Assembly (NCBI RefSeq): GCF_025698545.1
Contig: NC_068572.1
Location: forward strand, 4,154,001-4,218,000
Length of the DNA: 64,000 nt
Reading direction: 5' to 3'
DNA from: Gossypium raimondii
Lineage: Eukaryota; Streptophyta; Magnoliopsida; Malvales; Malvaceae
Shown here one piece after another: positions 1-11,769 of the stretch. The notes beneath the pieces are model-generated. The model saw only the letters and a list, made by a program, of their open reading frames with translations, made no database searches and was not told the origin of the DNA. The first letter of the stretch is position 1. Each line of letters starts with the position of its first letter. The translations under genes and the position numbers were made by a program.

Positions 1-3000
1 GAAATGATGATGTTGGTGATATTTTTAATTAATTAATTAGATAATTGTTATTTAATTAATATTTAATTAATATTTTTAGTATTATTTTATTATTAAATGA
101 TTAATATAAAAGGGATGCACCAATGTGAGAAGAAGAAGAAAGAAAGAAAGTTTTCTGTTCTTTACAATTTGGTCCTTTTTACCAAAAATCCACCATTTTC
201 ACCTAGAAATCAAAAGAATTTCCATAGCTTCCAAGAGAGAAAAATATAAGGAGACAATGGGGAGCTAGAATATCAAGTTAGATTCAAGAAATAGAAGCTG
301 AAGGAGAGGGAAAACCAAGTTAAAGATTGAAGTCAATAGCACAAAGTAAGAACATTAAGATTTCAATATATTTTTGAGTTTGATATTATTGAAAAAGTAG
401 GAAATTAATGTTAATGTAGAGTTTCCTTATATAAGGTTCTATATTCTTGTTATGTTAGTAAAGGAAATAAGAGAAAGTGATAGAAAATATTGAAGAGAAA
501 GGAAAGGAAAGTGTTATAAATTTAGTTATCAACATTTTACATTAAAACAGTTTTGAGACAACAGCAGTAATCTGACTTTGAAAATTTGCCAAAAATCATA
601 GAAATTTAATTAGAGGATGAAAAAATATAGAATTAAAGCTTATTGATTCTATTTTCTCATAGAAGAAACGTGTAAGTAATGGAATTGTAAATCGTGAGAT
701 ATAATAAATTTTGTGAGAGAAGGTCAGAATGATTTCGGGTTCCCCTGTTCTGATTTTGGAAAATCATAAAAATTTTAATAAAAAATAATTAGGGGCTTAA
801 ATTTATATATTTAAAATACTTAATGAGTCTATTTTTCAATAGAAACAAGCAGTAACATCATTCGAATCCCGTACGAGGAGATAATTAAGTTTTAGTGAAG
901 AAGGGTCGAAACTGTCAGACAACAGAACAGAGGTGAATTTAAAGAATAAACTGTACTTATTGGCTAAACAAAAAATTCTAAAAATTTTATGGTAAGAATA
1001 TATGTGATTCTAGTTTTAGGGAAAATTTGTGGATACTTATTTGGAGTTCTGTAGCTAAAGATTAAAATAATTTAGTGACTGTGACTCAAATGGACAGCTT
1101 TGAATAAATTTACAAGTAAATAGTGAAATCATAGATAATGTTACTTATAAGCATGTTATATAAATTAAGGATGTGGAATGGAGAGGAGAGGAGGAATATA
1201 TATATATATGAATATTCAGCTAGCATGGATAATTTGCACGTTTTAGGCTCAGGGACTAAATTGAATAAAAGTAAAACTTTATAGGTAATTTTCTAAAATG
1301 TCAAAAATGACCAAATTGCATGAATTGGATTGTTTATTTATTTAAATTTTACAAGAATTTATTTTTCTGAGCCTAAGGATTAAAAATCGTCATTAATTAA
1401 AAGCTTAGGGGCAAAATAGTAATCTTGCCTAGAGCATTAATTGAATGTATCAAATTATGAAATGAATGAAAATGATGATCAAATTTATTTATAAAGATCC
1501 GAATGAATCAAATACGAGACTTGAACATGGAAAAGAAAAGACATCGGATTAGTGAAATTGTAAACACGAACAAGTAACGAGGTAAGTTCGTGTAACTTGA
1601 ATTATATTCTTAAATGCTTGAAATGTTGTTATTGATGTGAATATGATTTGAATGTTCATTGTATGAAAATTGATGAAACATTGATATATTTGATAAAAAG
1701 GGGAAGAAATCCTGGTTGAATTGAAGGAAAAATTCGATGGATCTCTGAAAAAGAATTTATGGTAAAAAGGATTTAGCCCGGACGGGTGATCCTATCCTGA
1801 TATAGTTCTCCCGAAGAATATATGTGAAAAAGATCTAGCCCGGACGAGTGATCTTGATATAGCCCTCCCGAAGAATATGTGGAAAATGGATTTAGCCCGG
1901 ACGGTAATCCGAATTAGGGTCTGAATTTAGCCTAGACTGGTAATTCAGATCCAAGCTCATTAGAGTAATTGTCGTTGCAGGGGATTTATCCTGGACTGGT
2001 AATCCCGACAATACTCTATGAGTTTATATTACAGGGGATTTAGCCAGATGTAATCCATTGTAAGAAATGAGGTTCATGAGTGTGCTCTTTTGCGGGATTT
2101 AGCCTGGTAGTAATCCATTGTAAGAAATGAGGTTCGTGGGAGTGTGCTCTCGAATTGGAAAATGTGCGACATGAATATGAATTGACGGACCCGAATTTGT
2201 ACACTAAAGTGTACCCCTGAAAATCCATCGAAATTCCAGAAAATTCAACGGGATAAAAATAGAAAATGATAAGTACTTAAAATCATGAAATTAAACTTGA
2301 AATACATAGAAATGATAATTATTTGATATCTTTGAAATATGACATAGAAAATACATGTATGTGAAACTTGCTCGATAATTATGCATATTCAAGATTATGA
2401 ACTGCTCATGGAATAAATATACATTGAACTTATAGAAAATTATGGTACATGAAATATTGTCATAATGAATTGAATGATTTACATTTAAGAAGAAACAACA
2501 AGAAAATGATATGTATCATGACATGTAAATATAAGATTATCTTTGATACGTTGATACAAGGAAAATTATGTGTATTAGGACAAGTAATAAATTTAAGTGA
2601 AACATGGTGAGAAAATAAGTTTGTCAATATTAAAGTACGCTAACCATTGTTGTTGCTTGAAGTTTACACAAGTGCCAAATTACTGTTGAATGGTAATATG
2701 TTTAATTATAAGGCGCATTGGAATGGTAAGTGCTTAGATGAAAATATAATTGAGCTTATGAAAGAGTGGAAATGTTTCAGTTATGTAATTTCTTATAAAA
2801 AGATTTGTTATGTGATACACCCATATGAATCCTGCACCTAATTCGAAAATAAAAAAAAATTTAAAATCTATATATATATATATATATATTTAGAATTCTA
2901 TGAAAAATTCCCTATGATTCCGATTTAATCCCAGTAGGTTCCTAATGAATGTTTTGAGCTTTAAGGGTCCAATAGAGGGACGTTATGATTATTTTCAGAA

Positions 3001-3100
3001 TATGAATAATAAATGACTCATAATTATTGAAAATGTTCAGTAAACTCTGGTAATGCCTCGTGTCCTATTCCGACAACGGATACGGGTAGGGGGTGTTACA
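1..3100 (+). mobile_element. LTR retrotransposon LTR, left end outside window (LTR A)
   Basis: This is non-coding sequence ending at 3100 in a GGGTGTTACA-type LTR terminus, just after a 'gatacgggtaggg' stretch that also precedes the end of the solo LTR at 3525-7291. The two share further blocks, for example around 1228 and 4491 ('gggactaaattgaataaaag'). By collinearity the start of this LTR lies upstream of the window. No gag or pol ORF is present. It is probably a Gypsy-type solo LTR or LTR fragment; superfamily is inferred from LTR style only. Confidence 0.7.
1766..2140 (+). repeat. Degenerate tandem repeat inside LTR A
   Basis: About seven imperfect copies of a unit built around 'atttagcccggac..gtaatcc' follow one another. 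The first copies alternate with 'atatagccctcccgaagaat'; the last two share 'gtaatccattgtaagaaatg'. The array is non-coding and lies about 1 kb before the LTR 3' end. Confidence 0.75.
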
Positions 3101-3524
3101 ATTGGAGATCCGCGTATCTGATGAGTGATGATAGAGCTCTCTTTTATGTTTCATAGCTCAAGTGCCAAACTATCTTAAATTATGAATATGTGTGTATTGT
3201 GATATGTGTTTATATGACACGTGACCATTATGCAATTTATCTATAAACCTATCTTTGAATATTGTGATATATGCTTGAATGTCAGATGATTATATGTGTA
3301 ATAGGATATATGCTTAAAAGTGAATATGTTTACCATGTAAAAGAATTAATAATAATGCACGAGTAAGTATATTATAACACTAAAGTTGGATCTTTAAGGT
3401 TAGGCTATATGGTTGTTTCATTGATGCTTGATGAATTGTTTGCATGATAGTTATTCTAGGCATTTACTGAGCTTGTTAAGCTCATCCACTCCCTTCTTTA
3501 ACCATTACAGATTAGTTGTGTGCC
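3101..3524 (+). mobile_element. Outer LTR (LTR D), left part, interrupted
   Basis: AT-rich, LTR-like sequence lies between the end of LTR A and the start of the inserted solo LTR. It ends in GTGCC, which is repeated right after the insertion at 7292, so this stretch and 7292-8158 were once contiguous. No ORF is seen. Confidence 0.6.
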
Positions 3525-4914
3525 TGTAACAACCTGTTTTTCAATAGTGTTGGAAACAGTGGTTTTGAGGCCACAAATCCGTTGAGTAAGTTCGTAAATA
3601 TAATTATTTAATATTTAAGAGTCAAATTTGGTATTAAAAGCGTTTTTTATATGGTAATTTATGTTATATAAATGATTAATTAAGTTCAAGTAGTAAGACC
3701 TTAAAGTTAAGTAGTTTTAGAAAATGAGCTATTAGGACCTCGTTTCTATAAACCGAGTCATAAATATTTTATAAATATTTATGGAGTTTTATTAAGGTTG
3801 TGTACAGTTTAGTTAAGAAATTTTAATGTTTCGATAGTTAATTAAGCAAAAAGGACTAAATCATAAAAGTTAAAAAGTCAATCGCTATTAGTTTAAAGGT
3901 GTTAATTGATTAAAGAATTATAATTGGATGGCCTTAATGGATAAATAAACCATCCTTAAAATATTGGGACGGTGGATGCTTTAATTTCTTTTAATTTTAT
4001 AAGTTTTATAAGTTATTTTATTATTAAAGATAAAGGTTAAAATAGTAATAATAAGAAAACATAAGGTTTTCTTCTTCATTTTGGCTTGTTGATCACTGAA
4101 ATACACCATAGGCAAGATTCAAGCTTTGGTTCTTCTTTGGATGATGCATGGTAAGCCATTTTTCATCCGTTTCATACAATTTTTATGTTTTTGATATCAT
4201 TGCAACTAGGTCCAGTTAACTCGTGCCTTCATTTTTGAAACTATTAAAGATTTTTAATATTTTCATTGATTAAAATTTGTGATTTTAGATGTTAAATGAC
4301 GAATTTGAAGTGTTAGTTGATATTTAAAAGTATTTTGTTAAGGGATTTTTTTATGAATTTAACGATTAAGGGTTAAATTGCTAAAATGATAGAAATACGG
4401 GGACTTGATGTCAAATTGTTGTAAAAATGGGCTGTATTGGATGCCATGAATATTTTTTTTGGCATGAGTTTGCATTAAAAATGGTTAATTTGCATGTTTT
4501 AGGTTTAGGGACTAAATTGAATAAAAGTAAAATATTAGGGGCAATTTTATAAAATGTCAAAAATGAATAAATTGCATAAAATAGATTATTTTAGTATCTA
4601 AATTAATAAATTGAATGAAATTATTAATTGAGATCAATGTCGAGTGGAAAATCAGGAAGAATAGAAAATTACCAAAAAACCCCTATACTTTGACAATTCT
4701 GCAATTTAGTCAGGTAAGTTTGTATGGTTCAAAATATAATATTTATATGAATTGTTGAATAATTTAGATGGTACAAATGATGTATTTAATTGTTGCTGAG
4801 GAATTGTTAGTTGAGATATGTCAAAAAATTTGATTGCTCAGATTGGATTAAACACGGGATAGAGTACAGTCGTGATATGACATGTTGTAGGGGATTGGAG
4901 TGGAGATGGTTTGA

Positions 4915-5125
4915 AGAGATGTATATATTTGTTTCCCGAGTAAATCGAGGTTCAACATTTGTTGCGAACTCTTGTGTTACACTCCCTGTTTGGTGTGTTT
5001 CGGTTGGACTTACTCTTATGAGCTTTGGCGTGTTACATTTGTACTAGCTCTTGTGAGCATTTGATGTGTTTTGGAGGGATTGACTCGTATGAGCATCTGA
5101 CGTATTATGGTTGGACCGATGATGT
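4915..5125 (+). repeat. Short tandem repeat inside LTR B
   Basis: About three to four degenerate copies of a roughly 55-bp unit recur with 'ttggacttactcttatgagc', 'ctagctcttgtgagcattt' and 'ttgactcgtatgagcatct'. The array is non-coding and of the same general kind as the minisatellites in LTRs A and C. Confidence 0.6.
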
Positions 5126-6824
5126 ACTTCTATCCGTAAGTCGTTCTTCAAATTTGAAATCTCGGTAAGGTAATGTTCAATGAAAGTATGTTTATGTTCA
5201 TGAAATTGATGATTTCAAATGATGTTGTTCATGTATATGACTCACCTTATGTTAGTTCAAGTGATTTATGAGTTGATGCTCTAACATGTATTATGAATGA
5301 TGCTTAGGTTTGTGCCAAACTTATAATTGGATTATATCATACTTAGCCTTAATGAAATACCTTGAAACGGTAAGTGTTCAGTTGGTAATATGCTTATGTA
5401 CATGAAAAGGTGGTATAAATTAAAGCATGTAATTTCTTATGAAATGGTTTATCATGTTGTTGAATCCAAAAGAGCTATGTTTAAATACACTAGCTTGTAG
5501 CCATGGTTGATGTTATGCTTATATCTTGTGTCTTATGCATATGAAACGGGTGAAGAAAGGTAATGAAATAGTAAGTTCATAGTTGAAATGAAATATGATG
5601 AAAAGGGAACGGTGAGTTGAAAGATATACTTATATGTGAGGAATTTGCTTATGCTATGGATGAATATACCTAGTTCATGAAAAAATATACTAATTAGTGA
5701 ATTAATTTTATTTAAGCTAAAGTAAGCAAATGCAATGGAAAGTAAGTAAATGGAAGGGTTCAAAGTCTTATAAAATCCTACTATGCTAGGAATGATAAGT
5801 ATATGTGGTGTTGATAGACTTATTCCTTTGTGAGTTGATAACTATGGTTTGACAAATCTCGAGGCATGGGTATAGGTTTCTATTTACCTTATAAAATTTA
5901 TTATTGAAATGAAATGTTATGTTTAAAGTTTATACGAGCTTACTAAGCATTTATTGCTTACATAGTCATCTTTCTCTTACTTTACAGATGATCGAAAGCT
6001 CGATCGGTTTAGAAGCTCGTTAGAGAACTATCACACTATCCAAAGATTATATTGGTAGATTTTGATGTTTTAATCTAGGTTATAATGACATGTATAGGTG
6101 GACTTCTGGTTTATGTTAGTTGATGAGTTTGGCATGTATATGTCATTTTGGTTGATATAACATTGGTACTTTTGATGCCTTGTTGATGTGTGTTATTTTG
6201 AAAATGTTTTAATGCATGTTTGAATGGCCAAAGTGGTAGGTGATGAATTGACCTCAACATGGTCAAGTTATGGTATGCTTTAGAAAGGTTTTGAATAGAT
6301 GTGCATGATTGAAATATGGTATGCATATATGTTGGTTGTTGGTACCATTTGGAAATGGCTAGATTTGTGTCATTTAGATGGTTTTGATACATGTGAGAAA
6401 TGGTCCAAATGGTAAGGTTATTTTGATATGGCATGAATCTAATATGGTATGGTTGGTATGTGTCAAATGTGATATGTTTTGGTATGTTTATAATGAGACC
6501 AAGTGGAGTTATGCTTTGAGCTAGATATGAACTATTTGTAATGGTATAAATGTGGTCAATTTATGATGAGTTTTGATATGGAAATGAATTAAGTGTTGAT
6601 GAAGGAAATGTGTTAAGTACATGTATATGTTTAGGTTAATTGTATGTTTACATTTGAGGTGCTTATATGGCATATTGGTTGAATGGAATTTGGTATAAAG
6701 ATTTGGTCATTTTATGCATGATTTGGGTGTATTTTAAGGCTTTGTGTATATGTGCAAGTGGCTTGTAGGTTCATTTTCTAAAGGGTGAAAGAAATGGCTT
6801 GATTTTGGTCATTTTCTTATCCAC

Positions 6825-7060
6825 ACGGCCTAAGACAAAGGCGTGTGTGACACACGGCCATGTGACACGGTCGTGTGTCACCTTTGGGTTTTAAAGGTTT
6901 CATTTCAAGTGTTACACGGGCGTATGGCTTGGCCATATGACCCAAGTCAAAGAGTTACATAGGCATAGACACGAGCTGGGACACGACCGTGTCCCTAATT
7001 CGATTGTTGCACGGCCTGAGACACGGGGGTGTGTATCAGCCGTGTGAGTCACCTGCAGTG
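6825..7060. repeat. CACACGGCC / ACACG-CGTGT word array in LTR B
   Basis: This GC-richer block carries scattered copies of 'acacggcc', 'gacacggtcgtgtgtc', 'gacacgaccgtgtcc' and related inverted words. It contrasts with the surrounding AT-rich DNA and ends about 230 bp before the LTR 3' terminus. Confidence 0.8.
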
Positions 7061-7291
7061 TGAATTTTTCTAATTTTTTCCTCAATGTTTCAAATGTTCC
7101 CGATTTAGTCCCGAATCGTTTCTAGAGTGTTTCTAAGTCCACGAGGGCTCGAATAAGGGACGATATGCTTGTGTATGAATAAAGTATACTATGATTAATG
7201 AAATGTTTGAAAATGAATGTTTTATGTTACGATTTTATGGTAATACTCTGTAACCCTATTTCAGCGATGGATACGGGTTAGTGGTGTTACA

Positions 7292-8158
7292 GTGCCGGTG
7301 TGATTTTGAGAGGTGATCCAAGCAAGACTTTTGCATTATTTCTTAGGTATTTTATATTTATTTATATTTTGGGGAATGAGGCAATGTGGTAGACTTGTTT
7401 ATAGCCATGTTAACTTCTACACATTTTACTAGTTTTTGGTTCGGTTTATCAGGATTACATGTTATTATTATGCTTGAGTTCATGAACATGAGAATGAATT
7501 GACGTTACTTTCTCGAACACAATTTTGTGATATTGAACTGTTAATTAGGCTGTTGAATGATTACTTTTCGAAGTAATTGATGTATGATGTTTAGAAACTA
7601 AATTGGAATAGATTAATTGCATATGTAAGTAGCATTTTTGAGGTTTGGAGCAGAGGTATCAATAATAGGGGTTTTAAAATAAATACCTCTGTATTTTGAA
7701 ACATACAGGAAGTTAGAATAGGGATTTGGTATCGATACCTTTTCTCGAGTATCAATACTCGGGGTAAATTTATTGATACTTTATGACAGATACCGATAAT
7801 TTTTGAGACTTGGGTTTTTAGTCGAGAAACAAAATACAAATTTGGCATCATTTTTCCAGGTGGTATCGATACCATACAGAGAAAATATTGATACCTTGGT
7901 GTCAGTATTGATACCTACGGACATGTTTTGGGAATTTCGCTAAATGGACCTCATGCATGTTCTAAATTGTTTATCAGACTAGTTATTTAGCATTTAGCAA
8001 TGGTAACTATCTTGAATGATTGACTTAAAACCTATAATAACAATAAAATGATGGACGTTTTGTTTACAATGAGTTTTCTACTTGATGTATGTGACATGAG
8101 ACGATGGTGTGGCATCTCGATATTCGGCCTGACATCTAGGTCGGGTATGGGGTGTTAC
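7292..8158 (+). mobile_element. Outer LTR (LTR D), right part and 3' end
   Basis: This continues the LTR interrupted at 3524. It ends in 'gggtatggggtgttac' near 8158, matching the GGTGTTAC(A) ends of LTRs A and B. It has no retrotransposon ORF. Its 5' end is not identifiable because LTR A is inserted upstream of 3101. Confidence 0.65.
7660..7920. repeat. GGTATCGATACC palindromic-word array in LTR D
   Basis: Repeated variants of the palindrome GGTATCGATACC occur here, with a perfect copy at 7862-7873. Variants such as 'ggtatcgatacct' and 'attgatacctacgg' are spaced by tens of bases. The array is non-coding and lies about 240-500 bp before the LTR 3' end. Confidence 0.8.
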
Positions 8159-9490
8159 TTATATTTTGTACGTGCATTTGAAATATTTCACATAAACATA
8201 ATGATTAAAAAATGTAAATTTAAAATGGTTAAAAATATAATTTATAATTTCATATCAAAATCTATCTTCTATATTGTTTTTTATTTAAAATTTAATAATT
8301 TTAAAAAGAATAAATTTATATAAATTTATTATGAGATAATAATTTAATATATATTTGGACTATTTATTTATTTATGTTGTGTAGATATTTTGGATTATAT
8401 TTTAATTATTTTTCTTGTATTTGTATTATTTGGGAGTTCGTTTGTATCATTTAAACTATTTATTTTAATGATCGGTCAGAAATATTTAAAGGGTTTGGCA
8501 AATTATAAATTTATTTAATATAATTATAAGATAAATTATTTTATAATTAATGGTTGACATCCAAGCAAAGTGGGATGTAAAAGCTAGCTATTATAAATTT
8601 AAAAATATATTACAAAGATTAAAAGATTTTTCTATGTTTCTTCTAAACTTAGATATATCTTCCATTAAATAGTCGAAGCTATCTTTGATTCCAAGTTGTC
8701 TATTTGTATGTTTTTAACAAGATATCAAGTTGAATTAGAAAGTTCATTGTGAATGATGGAGGTTTCCAACCCAGAGAACAAATAAAAAGAAGAGATATTT
8801 TGAAGGAACTCTTTCAAAACTACGGGGTACTTCCAACCCAAGATTTCTAGTGGAACTCTTTGCGGCCATAAGTTATCTCAATCATGCATACAAATGTTAC
8901 CTAAGAATGTGTTGCTTTCTTTAATTATTTATATCGGTGGTTTGAATGGCTTTGTCGGTGACAGATTATTTATAATCTAACACAGTACTGTTACTTTGTT
9001 AATCTGGATGAAAGTAAAGCAGATAGAATGGTTTAAATCTATGGAACCATGGGATGAGAGAAGTGAGTATGCTTCAATTGTTTCAATATTTGTTAGGCTC
9101 TAAACTCGGTGAAAGTTTCCCTATTTATTCAGTGAACCCTCTGTGCATAAATATACTAAGGAACCTTTAACATAAGAAAAGGAAAGTCAGTTTCATTGGG
9201 GGCTTACTGCACTATTTATTTCATGTAATTAAGTGTTATTTCATCAAACCATTTCTGCATATGTTCAAGGCACATTCACCATATTGGATTTCTTATTACG
9301 TCATTGTAGAAGACATCATATTTGGTTTGCTTTTGCAATCTCTGGTTTTGTTCTTATTGCTGTTGTTTTGTTTTCAAAGGTTTGCACTCTCTTTTTCTCA
9401 AACTGTACCTTTAAGTTTTATATTTGCATAAACTATCATTTACAGCTCCAACAAATTACTAAATCTTAACAAAAGTTATCCAATAACATA
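8159..9490. other. Intergenic, no supported gene
   Basis: AT-rich DNA lies between the LTR nest and the 3' end of the RING-H2 gene. A 60-70 residue hydrophobic ORF (9233-9469) begins at a GTG codon and matches nothing I recognise. No repeat with clear ends was seen. Confidence 0.5.
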
Positions 9491-9527
9491 GGAAACAAAT
9501 GAAAGAATGAAAAGTTGATATCTAAGC

Positions 9528-10226
9528 CTAATTCGTTGGCATCTCGAACCGGCAAATAGGACAATAATGGCTCTGCTTCAGCCACTTCTCGATGCAATCG
9601 ACATGAAAAGTATGAGAACAAGGCATCTGAGAAGCATAAAACCCAACCTCCAGCTCCTCCAAACATATTATGCAATCTTCTTCATCTCCAGCTTCTACTT
9701 TGACCATCTTTACCATCTCCTTAACCAATGACTCTTTAGCCGGAACCATACCATAGTTACTGCTTTCAAACTCCAATGCCGATTCAGCCAAAGCTCTTCC
9801 CATCAAAACCCCGTCACTGTGAACAGAATCGTGTTCCACAATGGAAGCATGTATCAGTGATCGTAAGGGCAAGACTTCAGGAATAGTTCCTATGCTACGC
9901 ATCCCACGTACAAAAATTTCATGAACGAAGTTATGATAAGCAAGGGAGGCCGTGTTGATTCGGAGCCTTCTAAACGTGGGAAACAGAACTTGGTGAAACA
10001 GGCACTGGTTTTCCATAATGTTGAGCTCAAAACGAAAGGTTTCTCGTAAGGACGCACGGTTGGTGATGGTGGAGATGTCTGCTAAGCAATCATGGTGGAC
10101 GGATAGGAGAACGAAGTCAACGGTTAATTCAATATTGATGAAAGCAACATCATGAGATTGTGAGATGATGTTGTCTTCAAAAGTTTGCTGGTGAATGATA
10201 TCATACTCGTATGGAGTTGAAGCCAT
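9528..10226 (-). CDS. RING-H2 finger E3 ubiquitin ligase
   Basis: This intronless gene encodes 232 residues. The open frame extends upstream of 10226, but only through a TTG and a Lys/Phe-rich stretch; the first ATG (MASTPYEYDII) is at 10226. The last 50 residues form a C3H2C3 RING-H2 finger: CIIC, then MPC, SHTFH, VDC, WLKQ and CPIC. Such fingers bind two zinc ions and recruit an E2 enzyme, so the product is probably a single-subunit E3 ligase. The upstream ~180 residues show no recognised domain or membrane segment; they may select substrates, which is inference. Many plant RING-H2 proteins share this layout of a variable N-terminus and C-terminal finger. It is convergent with nothing downstream and divergent to the PP2C remnant. 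Confidence 0.85.
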   Translation of the reverse strand: MASTPYEYDIIHQQTFEDNIISQSHDVAFINIELTVDFVLLSVHHDCLADISTITNRASLRETFRFELNIMENQCLFHQVLFPTFRRLRINTASLAYHNFVHEIFVRGMRSIGTIPEVLPLRSLIHASIVEHDSVHSDGVLMGRALAESALEFESSNYGMVPAKESLVKEMVKMVKVEAGDEEDCIICLEELEVGFYASQMPCSHTFHVDCIEKWLKQSHYCPICRFEMPTN

Positions 10227-10499
10227 TAAGAAAAACTTGAGAAACAAGAAAGCTTTAAACTTGAGAAGAAGGAAAGCTTTAAGAAATCCGATTTTTTTTT
10301 TTTTTGAAGTTTCTAACTCTCCTAAGACTATTTTATAAGACGACAAAGGCGGTTTAGAAGTATTGGATTAGGAAAAGGAAATCTCATTTGTTTAGAAGTA
10401 TTGGATTAGGAAAAGGAAATCTCATTTGTCAAAGGGCTATATTATAAATATACCATGTATTAGTAACTCCTAATAAAGAAAAAAAAGGTAATCCCCTAA

Positions 10500-11402
10500 A
10501 TGCCCTCGCTGGAAAATTCCGAATTATGATTCCGCTGAACGCGCCCCCACTCCCGTGACGGGGCGCTGTCAATCGGCTGTGCTTCAGGGTCGAAGGAAGC
10601 ACATGGAAGATCACACTGTCTGCATGCTCGATCTCCGCACTCCCTTCCCGAGTATATCTCTTTCTTCATATCTGTTTTTTTTTTTCTGCTGCTTCGTGGT
10701 TTTATTAGATTGCGTTCATAGGGAAATTAGTATTACTTTTGTAAAAAGGATAAATCGATGTTGCAATTTTATGACAGTTTTAATGGTTTGGATTGAGAAT
10801 GAGATTCTAGGGTTTTTCATTGAATGATATTAACGTAACCAAAGAAGGTTGAATTCTAGTTTTAATAGTTTACTTCTGACTTACTGTTCTTATAGACGCA
10901 ATTTTGTTTGAAAAGGATCGTTCTAAACAATGTCAGATTTGGTTGAAGAAGTTTCTACGTATCAATGATTTTATAACTCTGTCTTACGTCTCATGCTATA
11001 TATAAATTTTTGATACATTGGAGCAGGCAGAATTGGGGTTAAGGAAGTTTCAGTCGGAGTTGTTGCATAATGGTGCTGAAGCTAGTGAGATGGCTTCAAA
11101 ACTTTTACTGGAGTATTTTGCCCTACATACATATTTCTTTTGTATTGAAGACGCAGCCAAGTAGGTTGCCAAATGTAGGAGAAGGGGATATTGTTTTCCA
11201 AGTGCTTAATTGGGACAAAGAGATGGGAACTTTGAAAGGTGATATCATGTGTAACTCAGACCGTATTTATGTTTTAGAAAAATGGATATTGCTGTTGACG
11301 ATTCTTAACCCAAAGTATTAATGCTTGCTCAGACTTAAGTTTTCAGTCCCAGATAATCTTGATGATTCCTTTCACTTGGGTATATTGAAGGAAGCTTTGT
11401 AA
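10500..11402 (+). pseudogene. Protein phosphatase 2C, broken 5' fragment
   Basis: The first exon-like block reads CPRWKIPNYDS...GRCQSAVLQGRRKHMEDHT, a plant PP2C N-terminal signature. A donor follows base 10651 and an acceptor precedes 11027, giving PFPS-RIGVKEVSVGVVA in frame. The reading frame then breaks at 11067/11068: the family sequence VFDGH-NG is expected, but VFDGH is missing and NGAEASEMASKLLLEYFALHTYF follows in the same general register. A further frameshift near 11130-11150 precedes RLPNVGEGDIVFQVLNWDKE, and VPDNLDDSFHLGILKEAL ends at a TAA near 11400. The rest of the catalytic domain is absent. The lost segment holds the Asp-Gly metal-binding residues, so no active phosphatase can be made. 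The N-terminal exon is also missing. Confidence 0.85.
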
Positions 11403-11469
11403 TGGAATTTTTAAGTTTTTTTTCCTGAATTCTCCGTATAGAATTTATAAGCGCAACAATGGCGGTGTA

Positions 11470-11735
11470 ATGGCAAAGTACGTATTCCAGTTGGGACAGG
11501 ATCAATCGCTACCATGGCCGGTGGTAGACGATTTTAACGAAATATTATTTTCTTTTCAAAAAGGAGGAGGTCGTACACGGTCAGAAAGGCAAATGAAGAA
11601 TTTTCCTAATGTGTTGGAGGAATGTGAATTGACCATTTGGGGTTTAGTGGCAGAGGGTGTACTTACGAGAGAGGTAGGCTAACCTCGAATAATATTTGGG
11701 AGCGTCTAGATAAAAAAACAAAGTTTGGTATATAT
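11470..11735 (+). mobile_element. LINE endonuclease-domain fragment
   Basis: A 70-codon open frame (11470-11682) contains DFNEILFSFQKGGG, RSERQMKNF and VLEECEL. These match the apurinic-type endonuclease domain of plant L1-like non-LTR retrotransposons, where a 'GDFNEIL' motif is usual. Here the Gly before DFNE is Asp. After a stop the similarity continues in another frame ('ntIWERLDK' near 11690-11720). No reverse transcriptase or poly-A tail follows. It is a short dead fragment beside the PP2C remnant. Confidence 0.7.
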
Positions 11736-11769
11736 TGCCCGATAAGTTATCTGTGACTATAGACTTAAC

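Larger units (their letters stand above)
3525..7291 (+). mobile_element. Solo LTR, 3.77 kb (LTR B), with intact 5-bp TSD
   Basis: The sequence begins TGTAACAACC and ends GGTGTTACA, the TG...CA ends of an LTR. It is flanked by an exact 5-bp direct repeat GTGCC (3520-3524 and 7292-7296). There is no primer-binding site, gag/pol or second LTR, so this is a solo LTR left by LTR-LTR recombination. It contains a 'tatgagc' minisatellite near 4930-5120 and a CACACGGCC-word cluster near its 3' end. ORFs predicted in it are chance ORFs. Confidence 0.85.

Noticed and set aside
6111-6434. A 107-codon minus-strand ORF
   Set aside because: It lies inside solo LTR B and is the complement of a 'tggtatgg'-rich stretch; LTRs of this kind do not code.
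9233-9469. Hydrophobic ORF that could be a membrane protein exon
   Set aside because: It starts at GTG, lacks a clear acceptor, and shows no similarity I could name; hydrophobic ORFs are common in T-rich DNA.
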